Shown here: positions 44,473 to 53,773 of the stretch, one piece after another
Position numbering within the stretch: the first letter of the stretch is position 1
Layout of the letters: each line of letters begins with the position of its first letter
From: Chryseobacterium edaphi
GTDB taxonomy: Bacteria > Bacteroidota > Bacteroidia > Flavobacteriales > Weeksellaceae
NCBI RefSeq assembly: GCF_025628985.1
Contig: NZ_JAOTEM010000002.1
Coordinates: forward strand, 62,001-126,000
DNA: 64,000 nt
Direction of reading: 5' to 3'
Notes under the pieces: model-generated
Told to the model about the DNA's origin: nothing
Seen by the model: the letters and a program-made list of their open reading frames with translations, nothing else
Database searches by the model: none
Position numbers and translations under genes: made by a program

Positions 44473-47253
44473 ATGACTATTTATCAGGATTACATCCAAG
44501 AGATTGAAGAAAGAAAAATTCAGGGTCTTCACCCAAAACCAATTGATGGTGCCGAACTTTTAAGCGCAATCATTGCACAAATTAAAGATAAGAATAACGA
44601 ATACAGAGCAGATTCTCTGAAATTCTTTATCTACAACAGTTTACCGGGTACAACACCTGCTGCAGTTGTGAAAGCTCAATTTTTAAAAGAAATCATTTTA
44701 GGTGAATCCGTATTAGAAGAAATATCTCCTGCTTTTGCTTTTGAGTTATTGTCTCATATGAAAGGCGGTCCTTCAATCAAAGTATTGTTGGATTTAGCTT
44801 TAGGAAATGATGCTTCAATTGCTAAAGAAGCTGCAAATGTTCTGAAGACTCAGGTTTTCCTTTACGAAGCAGATACTGACCGTCTGAAAGCAGCGTTCCA
44901 CAGCGGAAACGAAATTGCTAAAGAAATCATTGAAAGCTACGCACAGGCAGAATTCTTCACAAAACTTCCTGAAGCTCCGGAAGAAATCAAGGTGGTAACG
45001 TATATTGCTGGTGAAGGTGATATCTCAACCGATCTTTTATCTCCGGGAAATCAGGCTCACTCAAGATCGGACCGTGAACTTCATGGTTTGTGTATGATGA
45101 CTCCTGAAGCTCAGAAAGAAATTCAGGCTTTGCAGGCACAACATCCTGACAAAAGTGTGATGCTGATCGCAGAAAAAGGAACAATGGGAGTTGGATCATC
45201 AAGAATGTCTGGTGTAAACAACGTTGCACTTTGGACAGGTAAACAGGCAAGTCCTTACATTCCATTTGTAAATATTGCTCCAATTGTAGCTGGAACGAAC
45301 GGTATTTCTCCAATTTTCCTGACGACTGTTGACGTAACCGGTGGAATTGGTATTGACCTTCAGAATTGGGTGAAAAAACTGGATGCAGAAGGAAATGTTA
45401 TCCGTAATGAGAACAACGAACCAATTCTTGAGGAAGTTTACTCTGTAGCTACCGGAACTGTTCTTACAATTAATACAAAGACTAAAAAATTATACAACGG
45501 CGATCAAGAGTTGAAAGACATTTCTAAGTCATTCACACCGCAAAAAATGGAATTCATCAAAGCGGGTGGATCTTACGCGATTGTTTTTGGTAAAAAATTA
45601 CAAACTTGGGCTTCAGGAATTTTAGGAATTGAAATTCCTACAGTTTACGCTCCATCAAAAGAAATTACTAAAGAAGGAGTTGGTCTTACGGCTGTTGAAA
45701 AAATATTTAATAAAAATGCTGTTGGTTTAGCTCCTGGGAAAGTTTTACACGCTGGATCTGATGTTAGAGTTGAAGTTAACATTGTTGGCTCACAAGATAC
45801 AACCGGTTTGATGACTGCACAGGAATTGGAATCGATGGCTGCGACCGTTATTTCTCCAATCGTTGACGGTGCTTATCAATCTGGATGTCACACAGCTTCG
45901 GTTTGGGATAAAAAAGCTCAGGCAAACATTCCTAGATTGATGAAATTTATGAATGATTTTGGTCTAATTACTGCACGTGATCCAAAAGGTGAATATCACG
46001 CAATGACAGATGTTATCCATAAAGTTTTGAATGACATTACCATCGACGAATGGGCGATCATCATTGGTGGTGATTCTCACACAAGAATGTCAAAAGGTGT
46101 AGCATTTGGAGCTGACTCAGGAACTGTAGCTTTGGCATTGGCGACTGGAGAAGCTTCTATGCCGATTCCGGAATCTGTAAAAGTGACTTTCAAAGGTGAT
46201 ATGAAACATCACATGGATTTCCGTGACGTTGTTCACGCTACTCAATTACAGATGTTACAGCAGTTCGGGGGAGAAAATGTTTTCCAAGGTAGAATTATTG
46301 AGGTTCATATCGGAACGCTTCCTGCTGATCAGGCATTTACCTTTACAGACTGGACTGCAGAAATGAAAGCAAAAGCTTCAATCTGTATTTCTGAAGACGA
46401 TACTTTGATCGAATCACTGGAAATTGCAAAAAGCAGAATTCAGATCATGATCGACAAAGGAATGGATAATCATCTTAATGTTCTTCAGGGATTAATAAAT
46501 AAAGCAAATAAGAGAATTACTGAAATCAAATCTGGTGAAATGCCGGCTTTAACTCCAGATTCTAACGCAAAATATTACGCAGAGGTTGTAGTTGATCTTG
46601 ATGTGATCGTAGAACCAATGATTGCTGATCCTGATGTAAACAATGATGATGTTTCTAAAAGATATACTCACGATACCATTAGAGATCTTACTTTCTATGG
46701 TGGAGATAAAAAAGTAGATCTTGGTTTTGTAGGATCTTGTATGGTTCACAAAGGTGATTTGAAAATTGTTTCTCAAATGTTAAGAAACATTGAAAAAAGA
46801 GATGGTAAAGTTGAATTTTTAGCTCCTCTTGTAGTTGCTGCTCCAACATACAACATCATCGATGAATTAAAAGCAGAAGGTGATTGGGAGTTGTTGGAGA
46901 AATATTCAGGTTTTGAATTTGATGATAATGCTCCAAAAGGTGCAGCTCGTGTTGAGTACAAAAACATGATGTATCTTGAGCGTCCTGGATGTAACCTTTG
47001 TATGGGTAACCAGGAAAAAGCTGAAAAAGGAGATACTGTTTTAGCAACTTCTACCCGTCTTTTCCAGGGAAGAGTGGTTGAAGATTCTGAACGTAAAAAA
47101 GGAGAATCTTTACTGGCTTCCACTCCGGTTGTTGTGCTTTCTGCAATTATGGGAAGAATTCCTAATATTGACGAATACAAAACGGCAGTTGAAGGTATCG
47201 ATCTGACTACTTTTGTTCCTTCTATCAAAGAGTTGGTAACTGTTGGTCATTAA
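44473..47253 (+). CDS. acnB: Bifunctional aconitate hydratase 2 / 2-methylisocitrate dehydratase
   Basis: 926 residues, the AcnB length. The N-terminal HEAT-like helical domain (about 1-160) distinguishes AcnB from other aconitases. The catalytic part holds GGDSHTRMSKGVAFGADSG and, near 764, PGCNLCMGNQ whose cysteines with Cys709 (GSCMVH) bind the [4Fe-4S] cluster. It interconverts citrate and isocitrate in the TCA cycle and may act on 2-methylisocitrate. A second, unrelated-type aconitase follows. A terminator closes the gene. Confidence 0.96.
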   Translation: MTIYQDYIQEIEERKIQGLHPKPIDGAELLSAIIAQIKDKNNEYRADSLKFFIYNSLPGTTPAAVVKAQFLKEIILGESVLEEISPAFAFELLSHMKGGPSIKVLLDLALGNDASIAKEAANVLKTQVFLYEADTDRLKAAFHSGNEIAKEIIESYAQAEFFTKLPEAPEEIKVVTYIAGEGDISTDLLSPGNQAHSRSDRELHGLCMMTPEAQKEIQALQAQHPDKSVMLIAEKGTMGVGSSRMSGVNNVALWTGKQASPYIPFVNIAPIVAGTNGISPIFLTTVDVTGGIGIDLQNWVKKLDAEGNVIRNENNEPILEEVYSVATGTVLTINTKTKKLYNGDQELKDISKSFTPQKMEFIKAGGSYAIVFGKKLQTWASGILGIEIPTVYAPSKEITKEGVGLTAVEKIFNKNAVGLAPGKVLHAGSDVRVEVNIVGSQDTTGLMTAQELESMAATVISPIVDGAYQSGCHTASVWDKKAQANIPRLMKFMNDFGLITARDPKGEYHAMTDVIHKVLNDITIDEWAIIIGGDSHTRMSKGVAFGADSGTVALALATGEASMPIPESVKVTFKGDMKHHMDFRDVVHATQLQMLQQFGGENVFQGRIIEVHIGTLPADQAFTFTDWTAEMKAKASICISEDDTLIESLEIAKSRIQIMIDKGMDNHLNVLQGLINKANKRITEIKSGEMPALTPDSNAKYYAEVVVDLDVIVEPMIADPDVNNDDVSKRYTHDTIRDLTFYGGDKKVDLGFVGSCMVHKGDLKIVSQMLRNIEKRDGKVEFLAPLVVAAPTYNIIDELKAEGDWELLEKYSGFEFDDNAPKGAARVEYKNMMYLERPGCNLCMGNQEKAEKGDTVLATSTRLFQGRVVEDSERKKGESLLASTPVVVLSAIMGRIPNIDEYKTAVEGIDLTTFVPSIKELVTVGH

Positions 47254-47570
47254 TTAAATTTAAATACAGGTCAATCGTAAGATTGATTTACAATTGATAT
47301 AAATGAAAGATTTTAGTCCTAATGGATTTAAAATCTTTCATTTTTTTTTGTTTAGAACATTTCTATTTAAGGCTCATCTAATTTATTTTAACCTAAATCA
47401 ATTACAGAAATTCTAATTTTTCTTAACTTGATAGAAATAAAACATGCTCGTTATTCATTAGTATTATCCTTTCAAATGATCGAAGGAACAGAATTTGATG
47501 GATAAGAGGATCATCCCTGTTCAATTATTTTGAACGGAAATTTACGTGAAATAGAAAAAATAAATTAGAT
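47254..47570. other. 317-base spacer between the two aconitase genes
   Basis: The first part holds the acnB terminator. The rest is AT-rich with a small inverted repeat GTTCAA (47519-47524) / TTGAAC (47530-47535), about 36 bases before the next ATG. I see no gene and no clear TAnnTTTG box. Confidence 0.5.
47301..47350 (+). terminator. acnB terminator
   Basis: AAATGAAAGATTTTA (47301-47315) pairs perfectly with TAAAATCTTTCATTT (47329-47343), followed by a T run to about 47349. Confidence 0.88.
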
Positions 47571-49838
47571 ATGACTTTCGACATTGACATGATCAAAAAA
47601 GTGTACGAACGTTATCCTGAACGCATTGCAGCAGCAAGACAGATCACAGGAAAACCATTAACACTTTCAGAAAAAATTCTTTACACCCATTTGTGGGAAG
47701 GGAACGCAACAAAAGAACATGAAAGAGGAAATTCCTACGTGGATTTCGCTCCGGACAGAGTTGCCATGCAGGATGCAACTGCGCAGATGGCTCTTTTACA
47801 ATTCATGCAGGCCGGAAAAGCCAAAGTAGCAGTTCCGTCGACCGCTCACGCAGATCACCTGATCCAAGCTCGGGTTGGTGCTCAATCAGATTTACAGGAA
47901 GGAATCAATAAGAATTCAGAGGTTTTCAACTTCTTAGGTTCAGTTTGTGATAAATACGGAATCGGTTTCTGGAAACCGGGAGCCGGAATTATTCATCAGG
48001 TTGTTTTAGAAAATTACGCATTTCCGGGAGGAATGATGATCGGAACTGACTCTCATACTGTAAACGCAGGAGGTTTAGGAATGGTTGCCATCGGAGTTGG
48101 TGGTGCAGATGCCGTAGACGTAATGGCCGGAATGGCTTGGGAATTGAAAATGCCAAAATTAATCGGCGTAAAATTAACAGGAAAAATGTCTGGCTGGACT
48201 TCCGCAAAAGACGTTATCTTAAAAGTAGCAGGAATTCTTACCGTAAAAGGTGGAACCGGCTGTATCGTAGAATATTTCGGAGATGGAGCGATATCTTTAT
48301 CTGCAACAGGAAAAGGAACAATCTGTAACATGGGTGCTGAAATTGGTGCTACAACTTCCACTTTCGGCTATGATGATTCAATGAGAAGATATTTAGCTTC
48401 TACAGGAAGACAGGATGTTGTTGATGCTGCCGATCAGGTTGCTGAACATTTAACAGGTGATGCCGAAGTTTACGAAAATCCTGAACAATATTTTGACCAG
48501 GTTATTGAAATTAATTTATCTGAATTAGCTCCACATTTAAATGGACCTTTCACACCAGATTTGGCAACTCCTGTTTCTGAATTTAAATCAAAAGCCGAAG
48601 CAAACGGATGGCCAATTGAAGTTGAATGGGCATTGATTGGTTCTTGTACTAACTCTTCATATGAAGATTTATCAAGAGCAGCTTCTATTGTTGAAGACGC
48701 TGTTGCAAAAGGCGTAAAACCTAAAGCGATTTTAGGAATCAACCCTGGTTCTGAGCAGGTGAAATTTACTGCAGAACGAGACGGATTCTTAGATTCTTTC
48801 AGAAAATTTGAAAATGCAAGAATCTTTACCAATGCTTGTGGACCTTGTATCGGACAATGGGACAGAGAAGGTGCTGAAAAAGGTGAGAAAAACTCGATTA
48901 TTCACTCTTTCAACAGAAACTTTGCAAAAAGAGCAGATGGAAATCCAAACACTCATGCCTTTGTAGCTTCTCCTGAAATGGTGGCAGCTATTGCAATTTC
49001 GGGAAGATTAGATTTTAATCCCATTACAGATACTTTAACAGCTGAAAACGGAGAACAAATCAAATTAAATGAACCTCAAGGTTTTGAATTACCGGCGAAA
49101 GGTTTTGCAGTAGATGATAACGGTTACCAAGCTCCATCTGCAGATGGTTCAACTGTTGAAGTAATAGTAAGTCCTACTTCGGACAGACTACAATTACTGG
49201 AAGAATTTCCGGCTTGGGATGGTAAAAATATTACTGGAGCAAGAGTTTTAATTAAAGCTTTCGGAAAATGTACAACTGACCACATTTCGATGGCGGGACC
49301 TTGGTTGAAATACAGAGGTCATCTTGATAATATTTCGAATAACATGTTGATTGGTGCAGTAAACGCTTACAATATGGAAACCAACAGTGTAAAAAATGAA
49401 CTAGACGGTTCTTACGGTGAAGTTCCTGCTGTACAAAGAGCTTACAAAGCCGCAGGAATTCCTTCAATCGTTGTTGGAGATCAGAATTACGGTGAAGGTT
49501 CTTCAAGAGAGCACGCTGCAATGGAACCGAGACATCTTGGTGTAAAAGCTGTTTTGGTAAAATCGTTTGCAAGAATCCATGAGACTAACCTGAAAAAACA
49601 AGGAATGTTGGGATTGACATTTGCCGATGAAACAGATTATGATAAAATCCAGGAAGATGATGTAGTCAACTTCTTAGATTTGGATCAGTTTGCGCCGGGA
49701 AAACAGTTGACTTTGGAATTCATTCACACAGATGGAACTAAAGATATTGTAATGGCAAACCACACTTACAATGATCAACAAATTGATTGGTTCAAGGCAG
49801 GCTCTGCTCTGAATTTGATTAAGCAACAGGAAAATTAA
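47571..49838 (+). CDS. Aconitate hydratase (mitochondrial-type single-domain order)
   Basis: 755 residues. It lacks the AcnB N-terminal helical domain and follows the eukaryotic mitochondrial aconitase layout: [14 protein letters not shown] near 162-175, [12 protein letters not shown] with the first cluster Cys near 360, ACGPCIGQW with the other two near 423-426, and the swivel domain near 640 with [16 protein letters not shown]. It performs the same citrate-isocitrate reaction as the preceding AcnB. Closely following another aconitase with its own terminator between them suggests separate regulation, for example in oxidative stress or iron limitation. Confidence 0.95.
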   Translation: MTFDIDMIKKVYERYPERIAAARQITGKPLTLSEKILYTHLWEGNATKEHERGNSYVDFAPDRVAMQDATAQMALLQFMQAGKAKVAVPSTAHADHLIQARVGAQSDLQEGINKNSEVFNFLGSVCDKYGIGFWKPGAGIIHQVVLENYAFPGGMMIGTDSHTVNAGGLGMVAIGVGGADAVDVMAGMAWELKMPKLIGVKLTGKMSGWTSAKDVILKVAGILTVKGGTGCIVEYFGDGAISLSATGKGTICNMGAEIGATTSTFGYDDSMRRYLASTGRQDVVDAADQVAEHLTGDAEVYENPEQYFDQVIEINLSELAPHLNGPFTPDLATPVSEFKSKAEANGWPIEVEWALIGSCTNSSYEDLSRAASIVEDAVAKGVKPKAILGINPGSEQVKFTAERDGFLDSFRKFENARIFTNACGPCIGQWDREGAEKGEKNSIIHSFNRNFAKRADGNPNTHAFVASPEMVAAIAISGRLDFNPITDTLTAENGEQIKLNEPQGFELPAKGFAVDDNGYQAPSADGSTVEVIVSPTSDRLQLLEEFPAWDGKNITGARVLIKAFGKCTTDHISMAGPWLKYRGHLDNISNNMLIGAVNAYNMETNSVKNELDGSYGEVPAVQRAYKAAGIPSIVVGDQNYGEGSSREHAAMEPRHLGVKAVLVKSFARIHETNLKKQGMLGLTFADETDYDKIQEDDVVNFLDLDQFAPGKQLTLEFIHTDGTKDIVMANHTYNDQQIDWFKAGSALNLIKQQEN

Positions 49839-49876
49839 GGTTAGAAATAATTTAATCTTTAATTGGAATTAAAATA

Positions 49877-49902
49877 AACCCTTTCAGTACTGAAAGGGTT
49901 TT
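49877..49902. terminator. Bidirectional terminator after the second aconitase
   Basis: The perfect palindrome AAACCCTTTCAG-TA-CTGAAAGGGTTT with flanking A and T runs lies between convergent genes. Confidence 0.9.
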
Positions 49903-49923
49903 TAATTTAAAGATTTATAACAT

Positions 49924-51309
49924 TTATTTCAATTCCGAAAAGAGGGTATTTAAAGATTCCGAATATGTAGGATGTGAAAAAACAAAAGTCTGTAAATCTT
50001 TTGCAGAGATATTCCCCGTCATTGCCATTTGAATAATCGATGCGATTTCACCGCCTTCGCTCCCAATAATTGCAGCACCTAAAATTTTATCGGAATCTTT
50101 ATCAACAATAGCTTTCCATAAACCTTGAGTTTCTGCAGACTCCAAACCTCGCGTAATTCTTTTTCCGGGAATTTTAACAACTGAGAAATTCAGATTTCTT
50201 TTCGTGGCTTCTTTTTCAGACAAACCAACCCGCCCAACTTGCGGATCTGTAAATACAGTATAAGGAATAATTCTTCCATCAGTCGAAGTGTTTTTCTGAT
50301 CTAAAATATTCTCGGAAACAATCACATAATCGTTGTAAGAAATGTGGGTAAACTGCGGACCACCTTTGATATCTCCAAGTGCATAGACACCATCAATTGT
50401 TGTTTCTAATTTAGCATTTACTTTGATGTATCCTTTGTCGTCCGTTTTTATACCTTCCTTTTCAAGATGTAGGCTGTCTGCGTTAGATTTTCTTCCTGCT
50501 ACAATTAGCAAGTGTGTTCCCGTAATCTGCTCTTCCTTATTATTTTTAGTAAAAGTTAAAATAATTTCATTATCGTTTTGCTTTACATTTTTAATTTCAG
50601 AATTAAGATGAAACGTTAGACCTTCGTCTTCCAATATTTCCTGTAGATTCTCTGCAATGTCTTCATCTTCGTTAGACATTATCTGACCAGCTTTTTCAAC
50701 GATGCTTACTTCACTTCCAAATCGGCTGTACATTTGTCCTAATTCCAAACCGATGTAACCGCTTCCAATCACAATTAATTTTTTTGGAATTTCGCGAAGT
50801 TCCAGGATACCTGTAGAATCATACCATTTCACATCTTTTAGTCCATCGATCTCCGGAGTTGCAGGTCTACATCCAGCATTGATAAAGATATAAGGTGCTG
50901 TAAACTCAATGGCTTCCTCACCATCATTTTGTACAGATATTGTTTTTTCTCCACTGAAAGATGCGGTTCCAAATACCAACTCAAGATTTTCAGCTTCTTC
51001 TAAATTTTTCTTTACCCCTGCTTTAGAATCTGATACAATTTTTTCCTTCCTTCTTTGTGTGCTCTCAAAATCTATAGTCGATGACGGGACTGAAATCCCA
51101 TGTTTCTCAGCGGTTTTTATGGTATGCATTACTTTTGCGGAGGCGATCAATGTTTTACTGGGTGTACATCCAACGTTTACACAAACTCCGCCCAGCATTT
51201 CTTCAGATTTTTCTATTAAAACCGTTTTCCAGCCTGCAGCTGATAATTTCAAAGCAAGCGGATTTCCAGCCTGTCCGGAACCGATGATGATGGCGTCTTT
51301 TTTTATCAT
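49924..51309 (-). CDS. Mercuric-reductase-like class I pyridine nucleotide-disulfide oxidoreductase
   Basis: 461 residues. GSGQAG near 12-17 is the FAD fold, GGVCVNVGCTPSK at 41-53 carries the redox CxxxxC disulfide, GSGYIGLELG is the NAD(P)H fold and HPTYSESL at the C-terminus supplies the catalytic His-Glu. This is the lipoamide dehydrogenase/glutathione reductase family, closest to the group annotated as mercuric reductase in Bacteroidetes. It lacks the N-terminal HMA domain and the C-terminal vicinal cysteines that true MerA uses for mercury, and no mer genes are near, so mercury reduction is doubtful. Confidence 0.9.
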   Translation of the reverse strand: MIKKDAIIIGSGQAGNPLALKLSAAGWKTVLIEKSEEMLGGVCVNVGCTPSKTLIASAKVMHTIKTAEKHGISVPSSTIDFESTQRRKEKIVSDSKAGVKKNLEEAENLELVFGTASFSGEKTISVQNDGEEAIEFTAPYIFINAGCRPATPEIDGLKDVKWYDSTGILELREIPKKLIVIGSGYIGLELGQMYSRFGSEVSIVEKAGQIMSNEDEDIAENLQEILEDEGLTFHLNSEIKNVKQNDNEIILTFTKNNKEEQITGTHLLIVAGRKSNADSLHLEKEGIKTDDKGYIKVNAKLETTIDGVYALGDIKGGPQFTHISYNDYVIVSENILDQKNTSTDGRIIPYTVFTDPQVGRVGLSEKEATKRNLNFSVVKIPGKRITRGLESAETQGLWKAIVDKDSDKILGAAIIGSEGGEIASIIQMAMTGNISAKDLQTFVFSHPTYSESLNTLFSELK

Positions 51310-51572
51310 TATTGTTGATGTTTAATTTATTTAACAAAGGAATTCATTTATAGTTTTCAATTTCTATTCCTTTATACATCAATTCATAAAAAATATATTA
51401 GAAAGAATTTTATAACACTACAAAAATCTATCGAAATTTTCATTTAATACCATTACTGATCACCACAAAGCAAGAACTTCTTATTCCGACCATCTCTTCT
51501 TCAATATTTTTCTATTTCACCTGTAACAAAATCAATCTTTTAGCGTCTAACAGGATATAAGTAAATCCCCAA

Positions 51573-53699
51573 ATGAAGAAAATCGTACTTGCACTATCAG
51601 TTTTAGCATCAACAATCAGCTTTGCACAGGAAACTAAAGACACAAAAATAAAAGAGAAGGAAATCGAAGCGGTGGTCATGACTAAAACCAAAAAAGCTGT
51701 TGAACAAAAAGCCGACCGTACGATTTTTGATTTTTCTGAACAGCCGAGTCTTAATTCAGGCTCTTTAATGGAAGGTGTAAAAAAACTTCCCGGTTTGGTC
51801 GTTTCAGACATGGTCGGAATGATGTATCAGGGAAAACCACTCGATGTTTATATGGATGGCCGTACTTTGAATATCTCAAGCAACGAACTCAACGCATTTC
51901 TGGAAGGAATGCCTGCAAATTCTGTTGAAAGAATTGAAATCATCACTCAACCAGGTGCAGAATTTCCGGCAACTTCCGGCGGTGCAATTTTAAATATTAT
52001 TACCAGTAAATCAGCAAAAAATTATCTGACTGCAGTGTATAACGGAGGTTATCGTTTTTCAAGCTATGATAAATATAGAAGTAGGTTTAATAATTCAATT
52101 GCCTTAAATTCAAGAAACAAATGGTTCGGATGGCAGGTAAATTTGGGTCAATATTACAGAGAAAGTTTATCTCTTTCCGAATTTGATCAACTTACCAGAA
52201 ATCACTCCAGCTCTTTGGGAAGAACTTATTATATGAATTCTGCGTTCACTTTTGAACTTGGGAAAGACAGATTATTATTAAACTATGACGTCAATCATAA
52301 CAATGGAGGTGCAGATATTACGACCGATAACTTTCTAAATGGTACTTCAACATCTAATTTTGGAAGTGCTACAAAGGGCTTAAGACAAGAAGTTGCTGCG
52401 ACATATCAGAAAAAATTTGAGGATAAAAACAAGAAGCTTGATTTTAAAGCAGTTTATACCAATAGTGATTCAGAATTTAATCAATTTGGGGATAGATCAT
52501 TAAACAACTCTTCTTTATTTAACTTATACAATTTCAAAATCGATTACTCTCAGCCTTTGAAGATTTTGGATGAAGGAAAAGTAAGCTTCGGAGCATTATA
52601 TGATCAGCAAAATTTTGAAACAAAAGATGGAAATATTGTTAATCTTGATTATACAAGACAGACCACTTCTGCGTACCTGGAGTTTCAGGCAACTCTGAAG
52701 AAATTTGATTTCATCGCCGGAGCTAGAGCCGAAAATTATGATATTACAGGGATTACCAGAATGATTGATAACAATGGTAATCTAAAACAGGATAATTTAA
52801 ATCCATTTAAAAAGTTTAAAGTCTTTCCAAATGCAAGTGTGCAGTATAATTTAATGAAACAACTTTTCGTTAATTTGAATTATAACAAAAAAATCAGTCT
52901 GCCAAGTGTTTCGCTCCTAAACCCGAATAATACAACACTTAGTACAGAAACACTTACAACAAGCGGTAATCCCGATTTGCAACCTACGATTTATGACAAT
53001 GCGGAAATCAAAATCAGTGCATTTGATTATGCATACATTGGCTACAACACAAGTTGGGTAAAAGATCAGATTGTTCAGAAAGTTTCGAGAGAAGGGAATT
53101 TAATCAGAAACGAGCAGGTACAGGTCAACAGCATCAGAACACACAACTTCAATTTCGGAATGCCGATTCCGTTTATGCTGTTCACGACACCTTTCAGTGA
53201 ACTGATGAAATTTAATGTAAATCCTGATAAAATGAACTTATTATATGTTTATGCAGGGTATCAGATTCAGGAAATGCCGGATATTAAATCTAAAGGATTT
53301 TGGGTTTTCAGCTTGATGGGACAGTTTATTCTTCCAAAAGACATCAGACTTCAGGCGAATTATAACGTGATACCAAAAGGAGGAAATTTCTATTATTTTC
53401 AAATTGAAAAACCTTTAAACAATGCTTTTGATTTAACGATATCTAAAAAGTTTATGGCCGACCGTCTAAATCTTTCACTTTATGCAAGAGATATATTTAA
53501 TCAGAATAAAAGTGTCATCGTAGCAAATTCTCTAGGAGGAAAAGTCTTTACATCAAATAAATTCGACAGCAGAAGTTTCGGAATCACCGTAAATTATAAA
53601 ATTCCAACTAAAAACAAACTGGCAAAAGAAGATCCGAATATGATCAAACAAACCACTCAAAGTGAAAGCAACGGTGGAGTTTTGCAACCGGGACAATAA
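51573..53699 (+). CDS. Outer-membrane beta-barrel protein, TonB-receptor-like
   Basis: 708 residues. Signal peptide MKKIVLALSVLASTISFAQ. A plug-like domain at 40-150 (SLMEGVKKLPGLVVSDMVGM, PANSVERIEIITQPGAEFP, GGAILNIITSK) precedes a long barrel of alternating strands, typical of the OMP_b-brl_3 family (outer membrane beta-barrel family protein). The tail after the last strand (LAKEDPNMIKQTTQ...) is unusual because most such barrels end in an aromatic residue; this one ends GVLQPGQ. Substrate unknown and no riboswitch is evident. Terminates at a strong bidirectional hairpin. Confidence 0.87.
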   Translation: MKKIVLALSVLASTISFAQETKDTKIKEKEIEAVVMTKTKKAVEQKADRTIFDFSEQPSLNSGSLMEGVKKLPGLVVSDMVGMMYQGKPLDVYMDGRTLNISSNELNAFLEGMPANSVERIEIITQPGAEFPATSGGAILNIITSKSAKNYLTAVYNGGYRFSSYDKYRSRFNNSIALNSRNKWFGWQVNLGQYYRESLSLSEFDQLTRNHSSSLGRTYYMNSAFTFELGKDRLLLNYDVNHNNGGADITTDNFLNGTSTSNFGSATKGLRQEVAATYQKKFEDKNKKLDFKAVYTNSDSEFNQFGDRSLNNSSLFNLYNFKIDYSQPLKILDEGKVSFGALYDQQNFETKDGNIVNLDYTRQTTSAYLEFQATLKKFDFIAGARAENYDITGITRMIDNNGNLKQDNLNPFKKFKVFPNASVQYNLMKQLFVNLNYNKKISLPSVSLLNPNNTTLSTETLTTSGNPDLQPTIYDNAEIKISAFDYAYIGYNTSWVKDQIVQKVSREGNLIRNEQVQVNSIRTHNFNFGMPIPFMLFTTPFSELMKFNVNPDKMNLLYVYAGYQIQEMPDIKSKGFWVFSLMGQFILPKDIRLQANYNVIPKGGNFYYFQIEKPLNNAFDLTISKKFMADRLNLSLYARDIFNQNKSVIVANSLGGKVFTSNKFDSRSFGITVNYKIPTKNKLAKEDPNMIKQTTQSESNGGVLQPGQ

Positions 53700-53719
53700 G
53701 ATCAGTTTTTATAAAAAAC

Positions 53720-53751
53720 AAAATCGGCTCTAAAAATTTAGAGCCGATTTT
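53720..53751. terminator. Bidirectional terminator with GGCTCTAAA core
   Basis: AAAATCGGCTCTAAA (53720-53734) and TTTAGAGCCGATTTTT (from 53737) make a perfect stem followed by T residues. The same GGCTCTAAA/TTTAGAGCC core recurs at 58359-58387, behind the third paralog. Confidence 0.9.
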
Positions 53752-53773
53752 TATTTAAAAATATTAATGAAGA

